From NCBI GenBank assembly GCA_022822625.1, contig JAJEAV010000028.1, positions 1 to 41,962 on the forward strand: DNA of 41,962 nt, in the 5' to 3' direction. Source of the DNA: Gammaproteobacteria bacterium (GTDB lineage: Bacteria; Pseudomonadota; Gammaproteobacteria; Arenicellales; Poriferihabitantaceae). Made by a program: the position numbers and the translations under genes. The notes beneath the pieces were generated by a model. It was not told the DNA's origin and did no database searches. It worked only from the letters and a program-made list of their open reading frames with translations. Shown here piece after piece: positions 16,630 to 25,114 of this stretch (the stretch's first letter is position 1; every line of letters starts with the position of its first letter).

Positions 16630-16688
16630 AACCAGTTAAACTTTCCCAAGTACAACAATTCGGCAGTTGTTAGCCCGAACTGGTTTTT
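16630..16688 (+). other. possible structured leader or terminator upstream of glnB
   Basis: AACCAGTT (16630-16637) and AACTGGTT (16678-16685) are perfect complements, followed by TTT. Within the 40-nt loop, ACAAC (16652-16656) pairs with GTTGT (16666-16670). This is the most structured part of the 370-bp gap between recD2 and glnB, apart from the hairpin at 16525. Its role is unclear. Confidence 0.3.
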
Positions 16689-16809
16689 GAATATTTCGCA
16701 AAGGTTGGGATAAAATGGGTTAACCGGATACATTGCATTTTCAAGTCTGAAATCAAGATACCCGGAATTTGTTATGGTAGACAATTCAGGGTCTATTGAT
16801 TAACCATGA

Positions 16810-17181
<372 letters not shown>

Positions 17182-17194
17182 GGGCGGTTAAGAT

Positions 17195-17842
17195 TCAAGA
17201 GACTCCATATTGATCCCGGTATCTGTTCATGGCCTCAAGATGGCTCTTCAGGGATTGATCTGTTTCAATATACTCCACCAGATCGTCCAGCCTGATTAGT
17301 GACAAGACTGGCACATTCAGCCTGTCTCGTAGGATTTGAGCAGTTGACAGGGGGGTATTTTCCGCTTTCTCCTGTCGGTCCAAAATCGTGACAATGGCGC
17401 ATAAGCTCGCGCCGGCCTGCTCGATCACTTCAAGTGACTCATATGCGGAAGTTCCGGCAGTGACCACGTCATCAAGAATCACGATATGACCGCTAATGGG
17501 GGCTCCGACCGTATTTCCTCCTTCCCCATGATCCTTGGCTTCCTTTCGATTGTAGGCATACTTAATCTCTGTTCCGGAGCGCTCCGAGATGTTTATTGCA
17601 GTGGCCGCAGCAATTGGGATACCTTTGTATGCGGGGCCATACAGCATGAAATCAGTGCCAAGTTCCCTGATTATCAGCGAGCCGAGATGTGATGCCAGTT
17701 GACCAAGCAAATACCCATTCGAGAATTTTCCGGCATTGAAAAAATAGGGACTGATGCGCCCCGATTTCAAGGTGAAATCACCAAAAACTAGAATCTCGTT
17801 TGCAATGCAAAGCTTGATGAATTGAGACTGGGCCTGGCTCAC
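17195..17842 (-). CDS. pyrE: orotate phosphoribosyltransferase
   Basis: Converts orotate and PRPP to orotidine monophosphate in de novo pyrimidine synthesis. It has 215 residues, as in E. coli PyrE. Family motifs are FGDFTLKSGRISPYFFNAGKF near residue 20, MLYGPAYKGIPIAAATA near 65, YAYNRKEAKDHGEGG in the catalytic loop (K and H), and the PRPP-binding VILDDVVTAGTSA. It starts with GTG at 17842, supported by AAGG four bases upstream. The gene is convergent with glnB and divergent from the AmpG-like permease across 212 bp. Confidence 0.95.
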   Translation of the reverse strand: MSQAQSQFIKLCIANEILVFGDFTLKSGRISPYFFNAGKFSNGYLLGQLASHLGSLIIRELGTDFMLYGPAYKGIPIAAATAINISERSGTEIKYAYNRKEAKDHGEGGNTVGAPISGHIVILDDVVTAGTSAYESLEVIEQAGASLCAIVTILDRQEKAENTPLSTAQILRDRLNVPVLSLIRLDDLVEYIETDQSLKSHLEAMNRYRDQYGVS

Positions 17843-18054
17843 ACTACCTTATAATAAGAAATAATCTGTTCATTGAATGCTGTCAACATATCCGAAATGT
17901 ATATGCTGGGGATAAAATCCTGATTCGCTATTTTGACAGGAAATAGATACGAGTGGCAAGAGTCTGCTTGAAATAAGCGTATCTTTCACTCAAACTAATC
18001 TTCAATCTGTCATGTTTATCCATGACGATACTTCCGATCAATCCGGACTAATTT

Positions 18055-19620
18055 ATGGCTTTCGTCAGTGATACCCATGGAAGTGGTGCGATGGACAACT
18101 GGGCTTCAGCAGTTCGGGCGTTTCTGCATCCCAGAGTCATCACCATGTTGTTTCTGGGCTTTTCGGCTGGACTGCCGTTGATGTTGATATTTTCCTCGTT
18201 GTCTCTTTGGCTCAGAGAGGCGGGTATCGAGCGCTCTGTGGTCACATTTTTCAGTTGGGCCGCTCTTGGCTATTCTTTCAAATTCGTTTGGGCTCCACTT
18301 GCTGACAGTCTGTCCTTGCCCTATCTGACCATAACATTAGGTCGACGCCGGTCCTGGATCCTGTTGGCACAAATTTCGGTGGTAATCGCTATTTTGCTGA
18401 TGTCGCTTATCGATCCGGCAAGTGGAAATCACAATCTGGTTTATCTTGCTCTTGCAGCTGTAATGCTTGGGTTCTCTTCAGCAACCCAGGATATTGTGAT
18501 TGACGCCTACCGCATTGAATCCGCAAAACCAGAATTACAGGCGATGATGTCATCATCCTACATTGTCGGATATCGAATAGGCATGTTGGTCACCGGTGCA
18601 GGGTCCCTGTATCTGGCAAGTGCCTTGGGAAGTACCACCGAAAACTACTCCTATGGCGCATGGAGCGCAACTTATCAGGTAATGGCGGCCTGTATGGGAA
18701 TTGGTATTGCCACGACATTGCTAATCAAGGAGCCCGAGATATCGGAGAAAGTAAAACAGCACGGGGCCCGACAACATGTCCAGATCCTGGTATTGTTTGG
18801 TATCTGTGTGTCATCGTTCATCGCAGCGTACTTGCTGACAGCAGAAGTAGCCACAACCATGAAAACATGGTTCAAGGGTATGACCGGCAATACGGCGCTT
18901 GCCGGATTGATGATAGGTTTTGTGCGCTTACTGATTGCTTCAGCAGGGGCACTGTTCATGGGTAAGCTGTTGATTTCCTTGCGAGTCGTACCACGGGAGA
19001 TCATGGAATCATTGTACTTCGATCCCGTCGCTGATTTTTTCAGACGCTATGGAATTCGATTTGCATTAATCCTGCTGGCGTTAATTGGCTGCTACCGCAT
19101 TTCGGATATTGTACTTGGGGTCATTTCGAATGTGTTTTATCAGGACCTGGGATTTAGTAAAACAGATATCGCCAATGCCTCCAAGTTTTTTGGCTTGTGG
19201 ATGACCCTGATAGGCGGCTTTCTCGGTGGATTACTGGCGGTTCGAGCCGGGGTGTTGAAGATTCTGTTTCTTGGTGCTGTACTGTCGGCAGCCACCAACC
19301 TGTTGTTCATCCTGCTGGCAAAGACAGGGCAGAGCGTACTTATGCTCTATGCAGTAATCATGGCGGATAACCTAAGTGCAGGTTTGGCAAGTGCAGCTTT
19401 TGTTGCCTTTCTCTCGTCGTTAACCAACGTGCGTTTCTCGGCCATGCAATATGCGATTTTTACCTCATTCATGTTTATGTTTCCCAAGATACTTGGAGGG
19501 TATTCAGGCAGTATGGTCGACACGATTGGTTATGAGAGCTTCTTCCTCATTACAGCATTCCTGGGGTTGCCGGTATTGGTCCTGATCTGGCTGATTATGA
19601 GGCAGCCAGATCCAACTTGA
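18055..19620 (+). CDS. ampG: AmpG-like muropeptide MFS permease
   Basis: A 521-residue major facilitator superfamily protein of the AmpG / SLC33 type. It should import anhydromuropeptides from the periplasm for cell-wall recycling, a role tied to ampC beta-lactamase induction in some species. The N-terminus has FLGFSAGLPLMLIFSSLSLWLREAGI, typical of AmpG. YSFKFVWAPLADSL after the second helix and GFSSATQDIVIDAYRIE in helices 4-5 are family signatures. About 12-14 hydrophobic segments are visible. ATG at 18055 is the first start. A second in-frame ATG at 18091 would also keep the whole transport domain. It stands alone, divergent from pyrE. Confidence 0.88.
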   Translation: MAFVSDTHGSGAMDNWASAVRAFLHPRVITMLFLGFSAGLPLMLIFSSLSLWLREAGIERSVVTFFSWAALGYSFKFVWAPLADSLSLPYLTITLGRRRSWILLAQISVVIAILLMSLIDPASGNHNLVYLALAAVMLGFSSATQDIVIDAYRIESAKPELQAMMSSSYIVGYRIGMLVTGAGSLYLASALGSTTENYSYGAWSATYQVMAACMGIGIATTLLIKEPEISEKVKQHGARQHVQILVLFGICVSSFIAAYLLTAEVATTMKTWFKGMTGNTALAGLMIGFVRLLIASAGALFMGKLLISLRVVPREIMESLYFDPVADFFRRYGIRFALILLALIGCYRISDIVLGVISNVFYQDLGFSKTDIANASKFFGLWMTLIGGFLGGLLAVRAGVLKILFLGAVLSAATNLLFILLAKTGQSVLMLYAVIMADNLSAGLASAAFVAFLSSLTNVRFSAMQYAIFTSFMFMFPKILGGYSGSMVDTIGYESFFLITAFLGLPVLVLIWLIMRQPDPT

Positions 19621-19828
19621 AATTTCTGGATTGCAATTGACAACCCTTGATGGCTGATGAGGCGGTGCCGACTGGATTGATTCCCAAAACCGTATCACGG
19701 AGTGGCGAATCTGCTACCGACAATTACTCCCTATGCTCATTTGAGTTAATGGTTTTACTGTAACCTTTAACCAGGAAGAATCTGGTGTCGTTAGGTGGGT
19801 GGCCACGGCAGATTGCTGTACATTCCTG

Positions 19829-20521
19829 TCACCTCCTGTCATTGCCATCCAGGGAGTCCACCTCAATGATTGATCCCTGGTGATAGTGGTACCGAAGATA
19901 TCGCCAGTGAATCGCATCCGAGAGTACTTTGGGACGCAATATGCCAAAACACTCCCCATCGCATCTCACGCTTTGATAGTGAATTCCAAAGCTGTCAGCA
20001 TCCCGCAATGTATGACCGAGTTGCTGTGCTTCACTGTAATCATCCGGGTGGTAAATGGCGTGTCCAATCAGTTGTCGCACGTCATGCAAAGTGGTTGGCC
20101 CCAATTGCGCATGAACAACACGCATTTCCTGAATAGTGTCATCTATTCTGGATTCTCGTAGAAACCGTGCTCGGTGATACCAAGACTCGGCAATGGCGAC
20201 TTCCTCATCAGACGAGCAATAATAAACACCAAAATCCAGATTGAATCTACCGCCTCGACCGTCGACCGGTGGGTGGGTAAAGGCTGCCATAATCCAGGAT
20301 GCACCATCGCCGTATACCCGGTCTTCCGGCCGCACCAGGCGAATATCACCCACTTCATCACGCAACCTAGGATTGGTAAGATGCTCGATTGCATAGAGAA
20401 TATCCCAATCCTGAGGGCTGGAAACGCGTTCGAACAGGTTGATCTGAGGATAGCGGGAAAGAATGACTCGATAGACCGACCCATCTACCTTGCTCAGGGG
20501 TAGGGTATCGATATTGATCAC
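19829..20521 (-). CDS. RES domain toxin (NAD+-degrading toxin of a RES/Xre system)
   Basis: A 230-residue RES domain protein. RES toxins of type II systems break down NAD+ and arrest growth. The early arginine is in SVYRVILSRY. The GGRFNLDFGVYYCSSDEEVAIAESWYH block carries the conserved GRFN, Y and glutamate positions. SFGIHYQSVRCDGECFGILRP provides the late serine-containing motif. These are the R...E...S residues the domain is named for. The gene overlaps its antitoxin by 4 bp, antitoxin first, the usual RES/Xre arrangement. It converges on the ampG-like gene across 208 bp, in which I see no gene or terminator. Confidence 0.85.
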   Translation of the reverse strand: MINIDTLPLSKVDGSVYRVILSRYPQINLFERVSSPQDWDILYAIEHLTNPRLRDEVGDIRLVRPEDRVYGDGASWIMAAFTHPPVDGRGGRFNLDFGVYYCSSDEEVAIAESWYHRARFLRESRIDDTIQEMRVVHAQLGPTTLHDVRQLIGHAIYHPDDYSEAQQLGHTLRDADSFGIHYQSVRCDGECFGILRPKVLSDAIHWRYLRYHYHQGSIIEVDSLDGNDRR

Positions 20522-20919
20522 CAGCCTCCTTGCTCTGCATCAAGGAAATTCCTGACCACGGCCATATCTACCACTTGCCCCGCCAGCAACCGGTCCAATG
20601 GCGCCATTCCATTAAACAGTGGGTTGTCATTGGGAGTGGCCAGCCACTGATCGGCTAATGCCGAATCAGGTAACAGGATTTGCAGGGATTTGTATATCCC
20701 CAGAACATAGCTCGCCCGCTCCAGCATATCCCGTGTTAGTCTGGCTTTTTCCGGCTGGTTCTTCCAGTTGTAGAGTGTCTTCTCGTTGCTGAGACCCAGC
20801 AAGACCATCTGCTGAGGACCAGTTAGGCTCCACTGCCTGAAAATAGCAAAAATCGCCGGTAACAGCGAACTGGCAACACAGTGACCACGTTGTAACAGTT
20901 GTTCAGCTTGAGTAATCAT
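20518..20919 (-). CDS. Xre/MbcA/ParS-type antitoxin (DUF2384)
   Basis: A 133-residue antitoxin partner of the RES toxin. An N-terminal helix-turn-helix-like part (WSLTGPQQMVLLGLSNEKTLYNWK) precedes the DUF2384 toxin-binding part. That part has ERASYVLGIYKSLQILLPD and the hallmark NPLFNGMAPLDRLLAGQVVDMAVVRNFLDAEQGGW. The start is placed at ATG 20919, which has GGAAA about 8 nt upstream. A longer frame up to 20994 would run through the palindromic operator. The antitoxin is expected to neutralise the toxin and repress the promoter through the operator at 20932-20986. Confidence 0.88.
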   Translation of the reverse strand: MITQAEQLLQRGHCVASSLLPAIFAIFRQWSLTGPQQMVLLGLSNEKTLYNWKNQPEKARLTRDMLERASYVLGIYKSLQILLPDSALADQWLATPNDNPLFNGMAPLDRLLAGQVVDMAVVRNFLDAEQGGW

Positions 20920-20931
20920 GGTTATTTTCCA

Positions 20932-20986
20932 ATACTGTATTTTTATACTGTAATAATACACCATATAATACTGTATTATTACAGTA
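20932..20986. promoter_or_regulatory. palindromic operator of the toxin-antitoxin operon
   Basis: TACTGTAATAATAC (20946-20959) and GTATTATTACAGTA (20973-20986) form a perfect 14-bp inverted repeat with a 13-bp centre. The half-site TACTGTA occurs four times: 20933-20939, 20946-20952, 20969-20975, and inverted at 20980-20986. The AT-rich block immediately precedes the antitoxin ATG and must overlap its promoter. It fits an autoregulatory operator. Confidence 0.8.
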
Positions 20987-21284
20987 AGGCACAAGTCTTG
21001 ACCAATACGAAATAATGGAATGGAAAGTACTGAAATCAGTTACGGGGACAATTCTGACATATTGCAGGTTATGCCGCCTAGTTACTAAATCCGGGAGAAT
21101 AGGCCGGGAATACTTCCATTCGGGGGTTCAAGCATTCCCGATACCAATGCAATCTGAAACAGAATAGTGAATGCCGATGCTATGGAACAATTGACTGGAG
21201 ATACTCTCAAAAAATGGAATTTGCGCAAGATTTCCGGGGGAATTGGGCCAGGGTGAATTCAGGATATGTCGATTCAGTCCAATC
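20987..21284. other. noncoding gap between the toxin-antitoxin operator and yggT
   Basis: I see no convincing gene in these 298 bp. CGGGAAT (21105-21111) and ATTCCCG (21134-21140) form a 7-bp inverted repeat with a 22-bp loop. The segment ACGGGGACAATTCTGACAT near 21042-21060 resembles short motifs that often flank small transposable elements, but this is too weak to call. Confidence 0.4.
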
Positions 21285-21857
21285 TCAGCTGAACATCAAA
21301 AGGCGGCCAAAATCACCAATTGGTGCAACCACCAGCCTCAAGATCAGGTTTAGCACAAAAAATGCAATAATCGGTGAGAGGTCAAGCCCACCAAAAGCAG
21401 GCATGATATTGCGAATAGGGTGCAACACCGGTTGGCTGACCTGTATTGCCAGAGCCAAGATTGGATGATAGGAGTTCATGAACCAACTCATGATTGCAGC
21501 CACAAGAATTGCAATGATTACAATCCAGACCAGGGTTGACAGAATATCACTCAATGCCAAAAGAGCAATTGCAGCAATGTTAAGGGAATAGCCTGAAACA
21601 CCTATTACCAGAGAGAGTTGAATCATGGAAACCGTCAGGGCAAAAACAAAACAGGCCATGTCAATCCCAAACACTTGCGGAATGATCTTGCGAAATACAC
21701 CAAGTGGTGCCTCGGTGAAACGTATGATCATCCTGGAAAGAGGATTCCTGTGGTCTGCGTTGCAGTACTGGAAAACCAGTCTCAGTAATATGACAAGCAC
21801 ATACAAGCCCAGGATCGTTTCGATGAGATAGCCAAGAGAGTTCTGGATATATGACAT
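21285..21857 (-). CDS. yggT: YggT family integral membrane protein
   Basis: A 190-residue protein with two YggT repeats, each a pair of hydrophobic segments. The first repeat has GLYVLVILLRLVFQYCNADHRNPLSRMIIRFTEAPLGVFRKIIP. The second has AILVAAIMSWFMNSYHPILALAIQVSQPVLHPIRNIMPAFGGLDLSPIIAFFVL. The conserved N/DP and EP/QP-PlR motifs recur in both. The family is linked to osmotic shock tolerance and envelope functions in some bacteria, with no biochemical role established. It starts 3 bp after the proC stop and closes the yggS-proC-yggT operon, an arrangement conserved in Pseudomonas-like gammaproteobacteria. Confidence 0.9.
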   Translation of the reverse strand: MSYIQNSLGYLIETILGLYVLVILLRLVFQYCNADHRNPLSRMIIRFTEAPLGVFRKIIPQVFGIDMACFVFALTVSMIQLSLVIGVSGYSLNIAAIALLALSDILSTLVWIVIIAILVAAIMSWFMNSYHPILALAIQVSQPVLHPIRNIMPAFGGLDLSPIIAFFVLNLILRLVVAPIGDFGRLLMFS

Positions 21858-21860
21858 TGC

Positions 21861-22688
21861 TTATTTCTCTCCGAGTTCGGATGCTAGTTCTTTGGAGCGG
21901 GCAATTGCTGCAGAGATGGCGTCCTCAAGGACTGCTTCAATCCTTGAATTTTCCATGAAGTTCAGGGCAGCTTCAGTAGTTCCTCTTTTGGAAGTCACCT
22001 GTTCCCGAAGTTCACCTGCAGATAGATTGCTGTTCTTGGCAAGCTGAGCCGCTCCAAGAGCGGTCTGCAAGACCAGGTTTTTTGACAGCTCCGGATCCAG
22101 TCCATTTTTTTGGGCAGCATTGATCATGATCTCGATAAAGCGAAAAAAGTAGGCTGGCCCACTTCCGGAAATGCCGGTCACCGCATCGAGAAGATCTTCA
22201 TTTTCAACCCAGGCTATTTCGCCCACAGCCTGCATGATGTTCTGTGCCATGTTCTTTTGAGAAAGCCGGACATTCTGGTTGGCAAACAGAACCGAAGCGC
22301 CGTAACCAATCAGGGCGGGGGTGTTTGGCATGACACGAATCAGTGGAATATCACAGTCTACCCAGCGCATCATGTCCTTGGTTCTAATGCCGGCAGCTAT
22401 GGAGATCAGAAGTTGCGATGAAGGCTTGAGGTATTGGTGAAGCGATATCAGGACTTGTTTCATGTTCTGCGGCTTGACAGCAGTGGTGATGACATCGACA
22501 GAATCAATACATGCAAGATTATCTTCCGTAATCATGACCGGAAAATCCCTGGACAGCGCTTCCCGTTGCCGCGCATCAGGGTCGGAGACACGAATCAGTT
22601 CAGGATCATAATCGTTAGCCAGCAAGCCTCCAATCATACTTTGGGCCATGCTGCCTCCACCCACAAATGCGAGCTTGCGATTCATCAT
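21861..22688 (-). CDS. proC: pyrroline-5-carboxylate reductase
   Basis: The final step of proline synthesis, NAD(P)H-dependent reduction of pyrroline-5-carboxylate. It has 275 residues. The Rossmann motif is FVGGGSMAQSMIGGLL at the N-terminus. TAVKPQNMKQVL, IPLIRVMPNTPALIGYGAS and the C-terminal substrate site AVTGISGSGPAYFF, then REQVTSKRGTTEAAL, are the standard ProC signatures. Two consecutive ATGs (22688 and 22685) are possible starts, and both overlap the yggS stop, so the genes are translationally coupled. Confidence 0.96.
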   Translation of the reverse strand: MMNRKLAFVGGGSMAQSMIGGLLANDYDPELIRVSDPDARQREALSRDFPVMITEDNLACIDSVDVITTAVKPQNMKQVLISLHQYLKPSSQLLISIAAGIRTKDMMRWVDCDIPLIRVMPNTPALIGYGASVLFANQNVRLSQKNMAQNIMQAVGEIAWVENEDLLDAVTGISGSGPAYFFRFIEIMINAAQKNGLDPELSKNLVLQTALGAAQLAKNSNLSAGELREQVTSKRGTTEAALNFMENSRIEAVLEDAISAAIARSKELASELGEK

Positions 22689-23458
22689 TGGATCCCTGAT
22701 TGATTCTTAGGTGTTCGAGGTCCAAATATCGATGTTCCCACACGTACCATGGTTGCACCTTCATGGATCGCAGCCTCCATATCGTTGGTCATGCCCATGG
22801 ATAGCTGATTCATGTTCGGATAATGTGATTGGTGACTCTCGAGTAATTCACGTAATTCGCGAAACACCTTGCGTTGCAGATCAAAGCTGCTTTCAGGGCG
22901 AGGTATGATCATGAGACCCCTGAATTCAAGATTGGGTAGCGAATCGATCAATTCCGCCAGATCAGTCAGTTCGTCAGCCTGAATCCCCGCTTTTCCGGGT
23001 TCATTTTGCAGGTTGACCTGAATCAGGGATTGCAGGGATGCTGACTGATCGCGAAATGAATTCAGTCGTTTGGCAATTTTCGGGTTGTCTATCGTGTGCA
23101 CCCAATCAAAGTTTTCGGCAATGTCCCGGCATTTTCTGCTTTGTATATTGCCGATAAAGTGCCAGCAAATAGGCAACGGAAGGGGGTCGCTGGCACGTAG
23201 TGCTTTCATGGACTGGATTTTTTCCAGGCTTTCCTGCACATAGTTTTCACCAAAGTCCGTCTGACCCAGTCTGGCGAGTTCAACTACCGCTTTGGCCGGA
23301 TGCTGCTTGCTGACTGCTATCAATCTGACCGATCCTTCGGGCCTTTTGCAGCACTGGACTTGATCGCGAATCCGGTCAAGTGTACGCTTGTATCGGCATG
23401 TCGAATCACTGCCGTTTTTCTGGGCAGGGCTCCGGGTTGAGTGAGTCTTCGCTATCAT
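22685..23458 (-). CDS. yggS: PLP homeostasis protein YggS (PLPBP/COG0325)
   Basis: A 257-residue single-domain PLP-binding protein with an alanine racemase-like barrel. It is thought to buffer PLP and affects amino acid and vitamin B6 pools, without a known catalytic reaction. The PLP lysine is K51 in RLIAVSKQHPA. GQTDFGENYVQE, WHFIGNIQSRKCRDI, and the C-terminal LSMGMTNDMEAAIHEGATMVRVGTSIFGPR phosphate-binding motif are all present. The NDM replaces the more common SDM, a mild substitution. The N-terminus is about 20 residues longer than in E. coli, so a later start is possible, although ATG 23458 has no conflict upstream. It is the first gene of the yggS-proC-yggT operon. Confidence 0.93.
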   Translation of the reverse strand: MIAKTHSTRSPAQKNGSDSTCRYKRTLDRIRDQVQCCKRPEGSVRLIAVSKQHPAKAVVELARLGQTDFGENYVQESLEKIQSMKALRASDPLPLPICWHFIGNIQSRKCRDIAENFDWVHTIDNPKIAKRLNSFRDQSASLQSLIQVNLQNEPGKAGIQADELTDLAELIDSLPNLEFRGLMIIPRPESSFDLQRKVFRELRELLESHQSHYPNMNQLSMGMTNDMEAAIHEGATMVRVGTSIFGPRTPKNQSGIQ

Positions 23459-23563
23459 CCGATTATTCTATCATTTACGATATAATGCAGTGAATGTATT
23501 TCGTGTAACATGGTCTACAATGGCACTGTACTGTTGAACATGTCGTGAACTAGGATTGTTGAG

Positions 23564-23992
23564 ATGAGTCAGATTTCTGAAATATTGACCAGCAAACCCG
23601 ATACGATCTGGAGCGTGACTTCGGAGCATTCTGTTTATGATGCGATAAAGGTGATGTCTGAACAAGGCATTGGTGCTGTGCTAGTGATGGAAAACGAGCA
23701 ACTTGTTGGCATATTAAGCGAACGAGACTGTGCTCGCAAAGTTGTGCTTGAGAGCCGTTCAGCAAAGGAAGCGCGGGTTGGTGAAATCATGACTCGCAAT
23801 GTCTTCACAACAACCCGGGACAAATCCATTAGTGAGTGCATGTCAATGATGACTGATAAACATTTCCGTCATCTGCCCATTGTTGAAGATGGTAAAGTTG
23901 TGGGCATGATTTCAATCGGTGACTTAGTTCGTGCCATGATCAGCGAATACAGGTATACTATTGAGCAACTGGAGCATTATATAGCGGGCTGA
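23564..23992 (+). CDS. CBS domain-pair protein
   Basis: A stand-alone protein of 142 residues made of two CBS motifs that form a Bateman module. CBS1 covers about 10-60 (WSVTSEHSVYDAIKVMSEQGIGAVLVMENEQLVGILSERDCARKV). CBS2 covers about 75-130 (MTRNVFTTTRDKSISECMSMMTDKHFRHLPIVEDGKVVGMISIGDLVRAMI). Such modules bind adenosine nucleotides and often regulate partner proteins. The SERDCARKV/HLPV pattern is common in this small proteobacterial family, whose role is unknown. It is divergent from yggS across 105 bp. ATG at 23564 has a TTGAG ribosome-binding-like sequence upstream. Confidence 0.88.
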   Translation: MSQISEILTSKPDTIWSVTSEHSVYDAIKVMSEQGIGAVLVMENEQLVGILSERDCARKVVLESRSAKEARVGEIMTRNVFTTTRDKSISECMSMMTDKHFRHLPIVEDGKVVGMISIGDLVRAMISEYRYTIEQLEHYIAG

Positions 23993-24108
23993 AACAAACC
24001 TCCTTGTTCCCTGCATTAGTTTCCTAGTAAATGTTTTCATACAGTCACAACCAACAGTAAAATGCCATACCCAACCAATACCAATTATCACCTGCAGTTA
24101 TTCCCGGT

Positions 24109-25110
24109 TTGAAAGCAGTTGTCCTAATCATATTGAATCGATTGGCACTGGGGGTTGTTACCCTATTTGCAGTCTCGGTCCTGATTTTCGCTGCGGTAAA
24201 CATGTTGCCCGGCGATTTTGCACAGGCCATTTTGGGTCAGGGGGCAACAGAAGAAGCTATCGAGGCTATCCGTGAGGACCTCGGCCTGAACAAGAATGCT
24301 ATCGTTCGCTACACTGATTGGCTGGGTGGAATCCTAAAGGGGGATTTTGGAGTAAGTTTCGCGCAGGCCAATTTTTCATCCTTTGCCGGCGAGGATACCT
24401 CGAAAGGCGGAATCGGCTCGGTAGCTGCCCAGCTCGAGCCCCGATTCAAGAATACGCTTTTTCTGGCAGGTGTTGCTGCCATTATTGCGGTTCCACTTTC
24501 GCTGATTCTGGGCATCATGGCCGCGCTATATCGAAATTCCATTTTTGACCGATTTGTGAATATCAGCACATTGTCGTCAATTTCATCACCCGAGTTTTTT
24601 CTGGCTTACGTCCTGATTCTTTTTCTGGCGGTTCTGAATCCGATTCTTCCATCGTTGTCCAACATCTATGCTGAGATGACATTTCCTGATCGCCTGCACA
24701 AGACGCTCTTGCCGGCCCTGACTCTAACTCTGGTGGTCATGGCGCACATGATGCGCATGACCAGGGCGGCAATCATCAACCTGCTGGCCAGCCCGTATAT
24801 TGAGATGGCTCGCCTGAAGGGGCTCAAGCCAGCTCGAGTAATCATCTTTCATGCGCTGCCAAATGCCCTGGCCCCGATCATCAATGTCATTGCATTGAAC
24901 CTCGCCTATCTGGTGACCGGAGTTGTGGTAGTGGAAGTGGTATTCGTATATCCGGGGATTGGCCAGTTGTTTGTCGACAGCGTAAAAATCAGGGATATAC
25001 CGGTAGTCCAGGCCTGTTGTCTGGTGTTTGCCGCGGCCTATATTCTGCTTAATCTCACTGCGGATATTTTCTCGATTCTGTCGAATCCACGATTGAGGCA
25101 TCCGAAGTAG
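24109..25110 (+). CDS. peptide/nickel-type ABC transporter permease (DppB-like)
   Basis: A 333-residue inner-membrane permease of the oligopeptide family. The N-terminal helix (LIILNRLALGVVTLFAVSVLIFAAVNMLPGD) and the RxDLGL-like segment IREDLGLNKNAIVRYTDWLGGILKGDFGVSF are classic DppB features. The EAA coupling loop reads LLASPYIEMARLKGLKPARVIIFHALPNALAPIINV. ATG is missing: the frame opens at 24061 and the only plausible start is TTG at 24109, with no clear ribosome-binding site, so the N-terminus is approximate. It is the first of four genes (permease, permease, ATPase, binding protein). The substrate is unknown, and peptides are the default guess. Confidence 0.87.
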   Translation: MKAVVLIILNRLALGVVTLFAVSVLIFAAVNMLPGDFAQAILGQGATEEAIEAIREDLGLNKNAIVRYTDWLGGILKGDFGVSFAQANFSSFAGEDTSKGGIGSVAAQLEPRFKNTLFLAGVAAIIAVPLSLILGIMAALYRNSIFDRFVNISTLSSISSPEFFLAYVLILFLAVLNPILPSLSNIYAEMTFPDRLHKTLLPALTLTLVVMAHMMRMTRAAIINLLASPYIEMARLKGLKPARVIIFHALPNALAPIINVIALNLAYLVTGVVVVEVVFVYPGIGQLFVDSVKIRDIPVVQACCLVFAAAYILLNLTADIFSILSNPRLRHPK

Positions 25111-25114
25111 CGGT

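Noticed and set aside
16720..16745. Possible sigma-54 promoter (GGATACATTGCAT) upstream of glnB
   Set aside because: The GG-to-GC spacing is 7 rather than 10 bases, so it does not fit the consensus.
17946..17990. AGATACG...CGTATCT inverted repeat in the pyrE-ampG spacer
   Set aside because: The arms are only 7 bp with a loop of more than 20 nt, and no function or T-run was visible.
21042..21060. ACGGGGACAATTCTGACAT as a mobile-element scar
   Set aside because: The resemblance to motifs near small transposases is from memory and there is no partner copy in the window.
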